From Thalassiosira profunda (taxonomy: Eukaryota > Bacillariophyta > Thalassiosirophyceae > Thalassiosirales > Thalassiosiraceae): a stretch of DNA of 24,374 nucleotides. Positions within the stretch are counted from its first letter, which is position 1, and each line of letters begins with the position of its first letter. Both the position numbers and the translations under genes were made by a program. A model generated the notes under the pieces. That model had not been told where the DNA came from, did no database searches, and saw only the letters and a program-made list of their open reading frames with translations. Below are positions 1 to 7,935 of the stretch, piece by piece. The stretch covers positions 1-24,374 of the forward strand of contig JALLAP010000426.1 in assembly GCA_036939355.1 (NCBI GenBank), given 5' to 3'.

Positions 1-55
1 GAGCCTCGCCAGTTGTACAGTGCTCGTTTCCATTCATAACAGTGTAAAGCCGAAT
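1..55. repeat. Perfect 55-nt terminal inverted repeat, left copy
   Basis: The first 55 nt, beginning GAGCCTCGCCAGTTGTACAG, are the exact reverse complement of 24320-24374. The first difference comes at position 56 (T here, C in the complement of the right end), after which the arms align with indels, including an extra 8 nt in the right copy beside TTCCAAAG. The run may be the edge of a longer identical stretch outside the window. Confidence 0.9.
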
Positions 56-436
56 TAAGAAAAAGGTTGTATCTGCACAAGATATTCCAAAGCTGCCTCT
101 CTAGCTTCCGGGCCAAGCTTCTGGTAGCCACCACGCCAGCGCGATGGAGAGTGTCGACTGTGAGCAAGACCGACACTTAGCTTGCTTCCCAGCAGTTCCC
201 CAGCCCACCCTGAGTTACGTACGTACCTCTACATAGGTACGAACGTCGTAACCACACCCACACCAAAACAAAAGACAAAGCCCGCCCCGCCGCACCGCCC
301 CGCCCCGCCCTGCTCCTCTGCCCTGCTGCCCACCCGCCCCAGGCCCCAGGCGCTTCTGGGAGGGACCAGGCCGTACCAGCAATTTGTTCTTCTCGATCAG
401 CTAGGCGTGGTAAGCAGGCAGACCAACTCCTCCAGG
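56..436. promoter_or_regulatory. 5' region of the left M14 gene
   Basis: No convincing gene is seen. The segment contains GAGTTACGTACGTACC at 212-227 and then a small hairpin-forming sequence, CGTACCT-CTACAT-AGGTACG, at about 223-242. A C-rich tract follows (about 285-355). The reading frame upstream of the ATG at 437 is open, but it is not kept as protein against the right arm because indels shift the frame. I therefore read it as promoter and leader sequence. Confidence 0.45.
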
Positions 437-1412
437 ATGGGCAGACAACGAAGACGAGGCGCCGACCGCTGTGGTCAGTGCCCCCGTGGAGCAGCACTTC
501 TATCCGATCGGCGCGCCGGGAAAACCGTGGGGTGACGCAGAGCGAGCGCTGTGGAAGGATGGCACGAAGGTCCAACGCTCCTACCGGGGAGAGGTGGTGG
601 AGAAACTGGACAGCCTCGACGACGCTGTGTGGGACGTTGTCCAATACGGCGCGCTCTCTCACCATCCGCAGCGCTATCCGCTGTATGCGGTCAAGAGCCG
701 AGATTGGCAGGAGAATCATCCCTATCTCCTCGTGACCGGGGGTGTTCACGGATACGAGACTTCTGGTGTGCAAGGAGCCATCCTATTCATGCAAAAGTGC
801 AAGGCCTATGCAAAGGATGTGAATATACTGGTCGCCCCGTGCGTCTCGCCCTGGGCCTACGAGCACATCCAACGCTGGAACGCGGAATTGAAGGACCCAA
901 ACCGCTCTTTCAAGAAGGGCGCGGAAACGGAAGAGTCGGGGGCGTTGATGGCGTACCTTGAGAGTTTGGGTGTAAAGAAATGGACGTGCCACCTCGACCT
1001 CCACGAGACGACGAACACCGACGCGACGGAATTCATGCCGGCGAAGCACGCGGAGGCGGGGTTGGCGTACGAAGAGGAGGTCATCCCCGATGGCTTCTAT
1101 CTAGTGGGAGATTGCGAGAAGGGGGCGCTGGACTTCCAGGAAGCAGTGATTGCTAGCGTGGAGAAGGTGACGCACATTGCCCCCGCCGATGCGGAGGGAA
1201 CGATCATCGGCGAGCCGATGGTCCGGGAGGGGATCATCCTGGTACCCGCGACCGAATTGGGGCTGTGCTGCAGCGTGACGGGCGGGGATTACGTCACCAC
1301 TACCGAGGTGTACCCCGACAGTGAGAGGGCCACGGGCGAGATTTGCAACCAGGCGCAGGTGGCGGCCATCACTGGGGCATTGGATTATGTGCTAAGTGGG
1401 CAGAAGAAATGA
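437..1412 (+). CDS. M14-family zinc carboxypeptidase / aspartoacylase-like hydrolase, left copy, start disrupted
   Basis: The body encodes an M14-like metallohydrolase. Counting from the GTG at 471, the zinc motif HGYE holds H93 and E96, DPNRSF supplies the N143/R145 substrate-binding pair, and HLDLHE supplies the third zinc ligand H178. TTTEVYPD near residue 279 or ATELG (E262) could hold the general-base Glu. The substrate is unknown: members remove C-terminal residues or deacylate amino acids. Compared with the right copy, 5 nt are missing just after ATGGGC, so the ATG at 437 is out of frame with the body. The body frame is open from 414 but has no ATG before codon 107 (counted from 471), which lies past the first zinc motif. 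The gene is therefore a candidate pseudogene, unless a non-AUG start or unseen upstream exon is used. It converges on the dioxygenase gene, 82 bp away. Confidence 0.8.
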
Positions 1413-1494
1413 ATAACAATCTGAGGCGAAATAATCTGTTCTTTTGGCAAACACTGTTCTCTCTGATCTTCGGCCTTTCCAGGATATGGATCTA

Positions 1495-2820
1495 TTACTC
1501 CAGAATGCGACGATACTTCTCCACGTCGAACGGCTCCTCAAAATCAATCACACTCATAAACCGTTTCTGCTTTTCAATGTGATCCGATTCTGACCCGACC
1601 TTGAAGTGTGACGTTTGTATCTCCACCCCCAAATCCGTCAAGTCGCCAGCAAACCGTAAAGCACGAAAGTAGCCCCACAGGCAGGGATGGTATTTCAATG
1701 GCTGGATGTCGGTACATTCCGCCGTACATTTTGCATTGATGCTTTTGCTTCCGCTCTCCTCGCCAAAGCAGCAATCAAAGGGAGTGATCAGCTCCTTGTA
1801 TGGGGGATTAAAGAAGAATGGTGCGGAGTATCTCTTCTTTGCGGGATCCGTAAGAACTCGGTGCAACGGAGCGCGAAACCGGCCATTCGAACAGAGCATC
1901 GCCATATCGCCCGTATTGATTGTCAGCGACCCCGGAATCGGGTGGACAGTGACCCAGCAATCGCCGTCCCCGAGGTGGTCGTCGTCTTCAAACCTCGCCA
2001 CTTGTAGCGAGTGGCAGTCGTCATCTTGGAGAAGGATCGTCAGAAAGCCGGCGTCTCGGTGCGGAGATATTCCCAATGTGTTTGCACTGGCAGCCCTCGT
2101 GCTAAAGCTATTGTTGTGCAGATTTGCTGCTCCCCCCGCATCGCTCGGCGGGTAGTAATTCATCCTCAGGTAACTTGTGTGCTCCTCTTTCATTCGCTGC
2201 AAAAACTTCTCTCCCCCGCTCTCCCCTAACGCCAGTACCATCAGAGTTGCAAGTTCGTTGGATAGCTCCGCACAGGCCTCGAAGTAATCCTCCACTACAT
2301 CTCGAAAGCCTTTGCACTCGTCTGCGGATGGCATTTGATTGTATCCGTCTAAACACGCATTTCCCTCGTCCGAATCTGCGCGGCGCCAATCCCTCGATCC
2401 CGGCACCCCCACATCCAACGCTTCTTTCCAGTCTCGTTTCCTCTTGGTCAATTCGTCGTCAAAGTAGCCGCGAGCTAAGTTGCGCGTCAGCTTTGTGTAG
2501 TATTGCGGCACTTGATCACAATAATCCTCACCATTATTTGCATTCCGCTTCAACTTCACTTTGGTGTCGTAGGGGAGGGCGAAGAAGTCGCCCATTGCGC
2601 CTTTGAATGAGGAGATGAGCTCGGGCGAGATGCCGTGGTTGACGAGCTGGAAAAATCCCCAGGTTGAACAAGCGTCATACATCTGGCTGACTAGGAGGGA
2701 ACGGTCGGGGTTGGCCATGTCGATAATTGGTATTTCATCAGCAGCACCTGAAGTCTGTGCCTGCATCTCCTGTGGAGCCTCCACGCCGGGAGTTGGTGTC
2801 TCATCCTTTTGAGGCGACAT
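1495..2820 (-). CDS. 2-oxoglutarate/Fe(II)-dependent dioxygenase (IPNS/GA-oxidase-like), left copy
   Basis: This is a soluble non-haem iron oxygenase that would couple 2-oxoglutarate decarboxylation to oxidation of a small molecule; the substrate cannot be told. The N-terminal DIOX_N-type region runs from IPIIDM to LVNHG (residues 30-63). The iron triad is HRD in SPHRDAG (H254, D256) and H320 in APLHRVL; R330 in KKRYSAPFF binds 2-oxoglutarate (unspliced numbering). The C-terminus has a WGYFRALRFAGDLTD segment and a Cys-rich loop. At 2531-2475 there is a 57-nt GT-AG segment absent from the right copy; removing it gives 422 aa against 423. No targeting signal is seen. The start ATG is shared with the right copy (MSPQKDETPTPG). 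Confidence 0.92.
   Translation of the reverse strand: MSPQKDETPTPGVEAPQEMQAQTSGAADEIPIIDMANPDRSLLVSQMYDACSTWGFFQLVNHGISPELISSFKGAMGDFFALPYDTKVKLKRNANNGEDYCDQVPQYYTKLTRNLARGYFDDELTKRKRDWKEALDVGVPGSRDWRRADSDEGNACLDGYNQMPSADECKGFRDVVEDYFEACAELSNELATLMVLALGESGGEKFLQRMKEEHTSYLRMNYYPPSDAGGAANLHNNSFSTRAASANTLGISPHRDAGFLTILLQDDDCHSLQVARFEDDDHLGDGDCWVTVHPIPGSLTINTGDMAMLCSNGRFRAPLHRVLTDPAKKRYSAPFFFNPPYKELITPFDCCFGEESGSKSINAKCTAECTDIQPLKYHPCLWGYFRALRFAGDLTDLGVEIQTSHFKVGSESDHIEKQKRFMSVIDFEEPFDVEKYRRILE
2475..2531 (-). other. 57-nt intron present only in the left dioxygenase copy
   Basis: On the minus strand the segment begins GTGAGG after AATG and ends AACTTAG before CTCGCGG, with a branch-point-like GCTGAC about 10 nt from the end. 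It is exactly 19 codons and has no in-frame stop, so unspliced RNA would stay readable. Splicing it out restores the length of the right copy in this loop (KRN-4 residues-RGYFDDELT). A coding insertion of 19 residues is the alternative. Confidence 0.75.
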
Positions 2821-3268
2821 ATCGAACGTGTGTTGTCGTTGTTAGATATGAGCACTCTGCTAAGCGCAGGGTGCAGGAGAGGAGGTGGAGGTGGGAGCCG
2901 CGGTGGTGGTCGTCGCCGCCGCGGTGAGTGTGGAGGAAGAGGAGGGGGAGGGGCGGGGGGAGGGGGAGCGAGGGGCCTTTTGCAAGTTCAACTGGCTGTC
3001 GGCTGTCGGACTGTAGCTCGTATCGTAGGTATTGTACGACGTATCTCAGGAAAGGAGGACAGGAGCGAGGAGCTATCTAGACTAGACGGTGCCCCCGACA
3101 GCGACGGAATCGTCGCCTTCTGTCTCGATGTCAAAGCTTTGCAGATTCTAGAATAACTAATAGGTTTGTTGAAGCCCAAGTTTGCTGTTCCTCACGCCTT
3201 TCGTGTTCTGCCCGTTGTACGATACCTATCACTGCCGTGAGACCCCCTCTACCTCTAGCGCGAGCACT
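2821..3268. promoter_or_regulatory. Intergenic: dioxygenase promoter and coiled-coil 3' region, left
   Basis: The part next to the dioxygenase start (about 2876-2975) is strikingly G-rich on the plus strand, with many GGAGG and GGGG runs, so it is pyrimidine-rich on the gene's own strand and could form G-quadruplexes. The distal part (about 3131-3264) is almost identical to its right-arm counterpart, more so than adjacent coding DNA. No gene is supported here. Confidence 0.5.
3131..3264. other. Highly conserved non-coding block, left copy
   Basis: Over roughly 125 nt I count one substitution and one 2-nt gap against the reverse complement of about 21211-21340. The neighbouring coiled-coil coding end shows about six differences in 115 nt. 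The block includes CTCACG and CGTGAG, which can pair over about 35 nt. It may be a 3' UTR element, a small RNA, or a recent gene-conversion tract. Confidence 0.5.
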
Positions 3269-4926
3269 TCACCACCTCTTATGCCACCAGTCGAAGTGAT
3301 GCCAAGCTTTCTCTGTTTCCTCCGACGTCTCCTGCTTCTTGGCATTCTCCTTCTCCCAGAGCGATACGGTGCGATCGTGAACGATCTTCTCCAGGTCGTG
3401 GAACTCCTGCTTGAGCGCGGCCTTGTTGTCGATCAGCTGCTCCAGCTCCTTCTTGGCGGCGATGTCCTCCTCGATTGCCTTTTCGAGCTTCAGCTCTGCA
3501 TCGTGCTCTCGCATGAGCGCATCCGCTAGCAACTCGTTGTCTGCATGCAGGATGGAGGAGTCGCGGCGGCGCTCCACCACCTCGACGTCCTCCGAGAAGT
3601 GCTCCGTAGACAGGAATCTCATCTCTGCCGCACGCCTATCCCGCTCGATCGACTCGGCCAGTGCTTTGGCTTCGTACTTTTCTTCGAGGGCGGCCTTGAC
3701 CTCGCTCTCGGTTTGTTCGGCCTTCTCCTGGCTGAGTTCCAGCTTGTCAGAGCACGCATCGACACTTTTCTCTATCATCATCAACGCGAGATCCGCAGCA
3801 TCATCGTCAGAGAATGTTCGCTCAAGCGAGTGGCCCTGGTGTGCGTTTTTGAAGAGAATTGGATCAGAATGAATCGATCAGCGACAGCAGTAAAATCTCC
3901 TGCCGTCCTCACCTCGGACCGATCGAACTGGTCTGCCTCGGCGATGAGATGTTCGATTGTCTTGATGTCCCTGTTGATTGATCGATAATGCTCTTCTATT
4001 GATGGAACGTCAATCTCCTCGATCTTCGCCTGCACGCTAGTTTCCGCAGTCTCGGCGTGCTCCAACGCGGCGGCGTCGCTCAAATCCAGGGCATACTTGG
4101 CCTCCGTTCTGCTCGCAAGGATCAAGTCCTCGTCCCTCTCATCTTCGGTATCCTCTCTCGCCTCGATCGACATCTCGTCTGCGTGCTCCCTTGCAGCCAA
4201 ATTGGACAAGCCCTTTGCAAAGTTGGCCTCGGCCTCCCTCGCCTCGATCAAGTCGTCTTCGTTCTCCTCTTCCTGCTCTTCGTCGGCTCCGCGGAACAGC
4301 GACCGGATGCTTCCGAAGATTGACTTCTTCTGCCGCTTGGCTTCTTCCCTCTCCCTGTGGACCTTCTCGTGCATCTCGCCTTCCAGGTCGGCGGCCATCA
4401 TCACGGCGCGCTCCATCGCAGCGCCCTCGACGCCGGCGTCTGAAACATCGTGGGCGTCGACCGCGGCGGCGTCCTCGGCGTCGAGCAGCTCCCTCTCGCT
4501 GGCTTTCATCTCGGACAGGACCTGGTCCGCGTGCTCCAACGCCGCAACGTCCGACAGGCCTCGGGCGAAATTGGCCTCGGCGTCCCTCAGCTTGCGCTCG
4601 GACTCCGCCCTCTCCTCGTGAATCTTCGCGTGCATTGCGCCCTCGAGGTCGGCCGCCATGATAACAGCGCGCTCCATCGCAGCGCCCTCGACGCCGGGGT
4701 CGGACACGTCATGGGCATCGACCGCGGCCGCCTGTTCGGCATCGAACAGCGCGCCCTCGCCGTCTTTGGTGGCGGACAGCGCGTTGCTACTGGGCCTGCC
4801 CGCCTTGAGCGAAAGGAGGCGCCCGACGAAGGCGACGGGAGGGCGATGCGCGCCCGAGCTCGGCAGCCCGCCGAGGATACCCAGGCACGCCAATACTGCT
4901 AATTGGTTTGACTTCATTTTGTGCAT
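3269..4926 (-). CDS. Repeat-containing coiled-coil protein with putative plastid-type leader, left copy
   Basis: I do not recognise a named family. Two exons (4926-3913 and 3835-3269) give about 526 aa. A hydrophobic leader (residues 7-20) precedes PPVA|FVG, resembling the A|F junction of diatom plastid precursors. A 44-residue acidic unit (core AAAVDAHDVSD-GVEGAAMERAV-MAADLEG) occurs at about 62-105 and again at 149-192. A second motif (EANFARGLSDVAALEHAD type) occurs three times, near 117, 233 and 275. A short basic amphipathic stretch (FGSIRSLFRG) splits the halves. The second exon is a long charged coiled coil ending in an aromatic tail, WHHFDWWHKRW. ATGs at 4941, 4926 and 4917 are possible starts; I chose the one whose frame the right arm also preserves. 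Role unknown. Confidence 0.85.
3836..3912 (-). other. Intron of the left coiled-coil gene (77 nt)
   Basis: Donor TCCGAG|GTGAGG and acceptor CACACCAG|GGCCAC. Joining gives ...DRSE-GHSLERTFSDDD..., identical in form to the spliced right copy. The right intron sits at the same point but is 71 nt and much diverged, as expected for spliced sequence. Confidence 0.9.
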
Positions 4927-4941
4927 ATATCTTGTGTGCAT

Positions 4942-5283
4942 TCGACTTCGTTGCGTTTGTGAGCACAGCGTTCGAGTTCGCTCTCATCATCGAAGAGAAG
5001 GCTTCTTGGGGAGAGGAGGGTCGCTTCGCTCGGTCCCTCACCTACAGAGAATCTTTGTATGATTCCTCCGTAGAAAATCTTCTTCCCCCCTTCTCCGCTT
5101 CTACTCAAGAGGCGCCTAAAACCCAGCGGATCGGTGTTTTGATCGAGGCGGATCGCGCAAGGTTCGAAGAGTTGCAAAGACTTCACACCCCGCTGGGCAC
5201 CATTGGAGAGGTTATTCTTATGAAAGGTGGCACGAGCGGCGAATTGCTCCTGCGACCTCAGTACTAAAACAAAGCGCGCCGTA
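4942..5283. promoter_or_regulatory. Intergenic between sulfotransferase and coiled-coil genes, left
   Basis: This carries the sulfotransferase 3' end and the coiled-coil promoter, both on the minus strand. It aligns to the right arm at both edges but lacks the roughly 200-bp insertion found there. No gene is seen, and no clear TATA box or terminator can be named. Confidence 0.4.
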
Positions 5284-6450
5284 TCAACGTTTTGCAACCA
5301 CCTGCAGCTGTTTCTCAAATATGGCAGTGCCAAGCTGAAAGAGCAGTTCATCCATTTGGTTTTGCTCCAGAATAGCATCTTCGGCTCCTTCTTGAAGTTG
5401 CTTCTTTGTCCTCTCAACTAAGCTTTCATTTTCGTGCACACGACACAGGTCGACTCCATCTCCCAGCCAGGGCATGAAATGGGACAAAACTTTTGTGCTC
5501 TCCTCGCACCTGCCGGTCATGAGAACGACGCACGAAGCCAAATGCTGCGCAGTCCTGTTGAACTCAAACAGAAACGCTGGATGATTGGCCGTGATGGTGT
5601 TGACGTATCGTTCATCCGAAGAGCTCCCGCCGAAAATTCGGTAGATCTCATTGTTGCATCCATTTGATATGCCATCGTACTGATTGGGCAACAGATTGGT
5701 CCAATCCTGAGACCTCAACTCCTCCGCCGGAGGCATCGTAAAACTACCCTGGCCATGCTGCTGCACAAAGCGATAATTCCAGCAGGAGACGACGCGGCTG
5801 ACCGTCGGCCGAAGGGTGGTAATGCAGTCGAACTTCTCACTCTCTTGACCCAACAAATGAACATCAACAACTTTCCCATTGGCCAAAGTTTTTTGCTCAT
5901 ATAAACTCGGATCGTCGTGATCTATAACATCCTCCCGCAGCGCCGACACCAATTCCATGTAGTTGACATGCGATGCATACACCGCCTTGCGCTCGTAGGG
6001 AGGCATCGAGTACGGTACGCAATCTGGAGGGTCGTTGCAGGGTATCCATCGTGTAATGTTGCCACCCTGATTGTCCAGCTCTGCATTGATGATTTTGCGG
6101 AGCGTCAGTCCTCCGGCCTTTCGAACGTGGAAGAAGGCAAAGGGAGATTGTGTTGTAGGCGGCGACAACATCCGCGGGCGTTTCTCAACGATGCTCGCAG
6201 ATTGACGCTGCCAAAACCGAAGCAGAGATTGGGCCTCCGACGCAACGCTGACGCCTTTCACCGCAAGGGAGCTTTCGCCATTGCGTTCATGATTATATGG
6301 CCGCTGGTGTTTGCAACGGAGAAGCAAGACAGCGGCTGCAATTAGCACCAAGAGCCGCTGCCGAGGCGCCCCTCGTCCACAGCGAGCAAGGAAGTGGCCG
6401 GATCCGAATGTCCCCCTCCCACTTCCATTAACAGTGGGCCGCGGCGCCAT
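5284..6450 (-). CDS. Type II membrane sulfotransferase-like protein, left copy
   Basis: About 388 aa. A short basic N-terminus is followed by a single hydrophobic anchor (RLLVLIAAAVLLL), the usual form of a Golgi type II glycosyl-modifying enzyme. FFHVRKAGGLTLRK matches the 5'-phosphosulfate-binding loop (HV-K-GG-T/S-LR) of carbohydrate sulfotransferases. TLRPTVSRVVSCWNYRF matches the 3'-phosphate site (R-P-SR...). The likely reaction is PAPS-dependent sulfation of a secreted polysaccharide or glycoprotein; the acceptor is unknown. An ATG at 6510 exists, but the right arm conserves only MAPRPT, so I start at 6450. A conserved 5' UTR intron may precede it. Similarity to the heparan 2-O/6-O sulfotransferase superfamily is by motif only. 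Confidence 0.78.
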   Translation of the reverse strand: MAPRPTVNGSGRGTFGSGHFLARCGRGAPRQRLLVLIAAAVLLLRCKHQRPYNHERNGESSLAVKGVSVASEAQSLLRFWQRQSASIVEKRPRMLSPPTTQSPFAFFHVRKAGGLTLRKIINAELDNQGGNITRWIPCNDPPDCVPYSMPPYERKAVYASHVNYMELVSALREDVIDHDDPSLYEQKTLANGKVVDVHLLGQESEKFDCITTLRPTVSRVVSCWNYRFVQQHGQGSFTMPPAEELRSQDWTNLLPNQYDGISNGCNNEIYRIFGGSSSDERYVNTITANHPAFLFEFNRTAQHLASCVVLMTGRCEESTKVLSHFMPWLGDGVDLCRVHENESLVERTKKQLQEGAEDAILEQNQMDELLFQLGTAIFEKQLQVVAKR

Positions 6451-6866
6451 CCACCCGAGCTGCCTTCCCCGTCGCCGAGGAGGGCAGCGGGAGGAGCGGG
6501 CTGCGGGCAACAGGAGTGAGAAGTGGGAAGTGGAACGTGTGAAGAGTGAAGAGGGAGACGAGCAGATATGGGGACGGAGCTACTCACCTACACCAACCAA
6601 AAGCGCCGAGAAGGAGAAGGCCTGCTGGATGCGGGTTGGAGTGAAAGGCTTTGATGCAGACAAAGGGAAACGACGTCCTATTGGAAGGGCAATTCTAGCC
6701 TCTGCCCTCAAACGAATGCTTTCTTTTCCCTCCAGGTCTCGGTCACCAGTCAGCTGAAGCCAAAGATATATGTGCTTGATACCCATACCACTCTTTGCAA
6801 TTTTACTCCGCCCTCTCTGCGTATCCAATTCCAATTGCGCAAGATGGGTAGGGCCCACTACCCTAA
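6451..6866. promoter_or_regulatory. Intergenic between FKBP and sulfotransferase genes, left
   Basis: This contains the FKBP 3' end, the sulfotransferase promoter and its putative leader intron. It is alignable to 17380-17768 with scattered indels. No further gene is seen. Confidence 0.4.
6460..6587 (-). other. Putative 5' UTR intron of the left sulfotransferase gene
   Basis: On the minus strand GTAG|GTGAGT is a near-perfect donor and GGCAG|CTCGGG an acceptor just before the ATG, behind a long pyrimidine-rich tract. The inferred length is 128 nt, the same as in the right arm, where the donor reads GTAG|GTAAGT. It is not provable without transcripts. Confidence 0.4.
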
Positions 6867-7751
6867 TTACACCTGAACCATGTTCAACGCCACTGCAACT
6901 CCCGACTGAAGGAAGTTGCTCGAAATAATGATTTCGTCGAGTTCGTCGGTCGTCGGCATCCCGCGCTCCGATATGGCGCCCCCCAAGAGGCTCGCCGCAA
7001 AGGCTGCCCCCACCACCAGAAATGCAATGGGGAACGTGATGCTCGGCTTCAAATACCACGGAGCCTCCTGGCCCGTTTCTCCCTCGAACAAGCCAAAGAA
7101 GTACGAGCCCTTGATTTTGTCGATCCACCCCGCGATCCCCTCCTTTTCCTCGGGCGCGTTCAGCGCCTTCTCCTTCATCCGCTGTTCGTACGCGGCGGCG
7201 ATGGCGGCGGGAGTCCGGGGCCTATTCACCGGCCCGTCCATCCCCATGCCGTCCAACCCCGACATGTCCGACCCGCTGGCGGCCATCCCCACACTCTCCT
7301 CCACGCCCAACACCTCCAAATCAATTTCGATCTCCGAATTCGGGGGCACGAAGGGCGGCACCCCCGCCGCCCCGTAGGCAAATTGCGGATCAGTAATCCG
7401 CACGGACGCCCGCTCCCCCTCCCGCATGGTGCGAAGGGCCGCGTCCCACCCCCGAATCATTCCGCCGTCCCCAGCCACCATCTTCTGTCGATCGGAGCGG
7501 GCGAAGGCCGCGTCGGATCCGGCGGCGGTGCAAAAGTATTTGACGACGACCACGTCCCCAGCGCGGACGGCACGGCCGGTGCCCTCGACGGTGATAGTCT
7601 TGGCGATGCCCTCGGGGAGGGCCCGGGCCGCGGTGGAGCACAGGCGCGTCGTCGTTGCAACGCCAACGCGACCTCGTGCCGACGGCCCCGAGAAGGCATC
7701 CGCGGGCCGCAGCGACAGAAGCGTGGCCACGAGCGGAAGGAAGGACTTCAT
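6867..7751 (-). CDS. Plastid-targeted, membrane-anchored FKBP-type peptidyl-prolyl isomerase, left copy
   Basis: This 294-aa protein should catalyse cis-trans isomerisation of prolyl bonds. Residues 1-19 are a signal peptide ending ADA, followed by FSGPSARGR, the Phe-led start of a diatom plastid transit peptide. The FKBP domain spans about 62-151, with recognisable pocket residues: Y72, I99 and W102 in MIRGWDAAL, and Y126 in FAYGAAG. After a Met/Gly-rich linker, a transmembrane helix lies at about 239-258 (ITFPIAFLVVGAAFAASLL), with a short tail. The architecture suggests a thylakoid or plastid-membrane foldase. The right copy differs at 11 residues, mostly in the leader and domain surface. 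Localisation is inferred from the leader. Confidence 0.93.
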   Translation of the reverse strand: MKSFLPLVATLLSLRPADAFSGPSARGRVGVATTTRLCSTAARALPEGIAKTITVEGTGRAVRAGDVVVVKYFCTAAGSDAAFARSDRQKMVAGDGGMIRGWDAALRTMREGERASVRITDPQFAYGAAGVPPFVPPNSEIEIDLEVLGVEESVGMAASGSDMSGLDGMGMDGPVNRPRTPAAIAAAYEQRMKEKALNAPEEKEGIAGWIDKIKGSYFFGLFEGETGQEAPWYLKPSITFPIAFLVVGAAFAASLLGGAISERGMPTTDELDEIIISSNFLQSGVAVALNMVQV

Positions 7752-7892
7752 CGTCGCGCGCCGGGCCGTCGGAAGGGTGGACTGGACGCTGGATGGGGTG
7801 GAGGGGAGGCGCCCACGCGGATGAGGATGAGGTAGCTCGGGGCGGCGGCGGCGGGGCTCGGGCGGGGTGCACAGTGGAAGTTGAGTGGATAA

Positions 7893-7920
7893 ACGTAACT
7901 CCGTACGGGGTACGACTCAG
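7893..7920 (-). promoter_or_regulatory. GTAC-rich promoter element upstream of left FKBP
   Basis: ACGTAACTCCGTACGGGG continuing to TACGACTCAG is conserved in the right arm at 16338-16367 while flanking bases diverge. It marks the inner edge of arm homology. Its ACGTAACTC core recurs upstream of the M14 genes at the outer edges. Confidence 0.45.
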
Positions 7921-7935
7921 CTCCTCCACGACTCA

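Larger units (their letters stand above)
1..7935. repeat. Left arm of a large inverted repeat (palindrome)
   Basis: This arm matches the reverse complement of about 16325-24374 along its whole length, with substitutions and small indels. It carries five genes in the order M14 hydrolase, 2OG dioxygenase, coiled-coil protein, sulfotransferase, FKBP, mirrored exactly in the right arm. The outer 55 nt are identical to the complement of the window's last 55 nt. Homology on the inner side ends just past a shared element (CGTACGGGGTACGACTCAG) near 7902-7920. Coding and intergenic DNA are both duplicated, so this is a DNA-level segmental duplication and not retrocopying. Confidence 0.95.

Noticed and set aside
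182..535. Open frame upstream of the left M14 gene, and the matching N-terminal extension of the right copy from 24141
   Set aside because: Comparison of the arms shows single-nucleotide indels in this Pro-rich stretch, so the frame is not conserved as protein. It is leader or promoter DNA.
7390..7929. Long antisense and alternative-frame ORFs over the FKBP and LNR genes
   Set aside because: They overlap well-supported coding sequence in GC-rich DNA and are Arg/Pro/Gly-rich with no domain. They are frame shadows.
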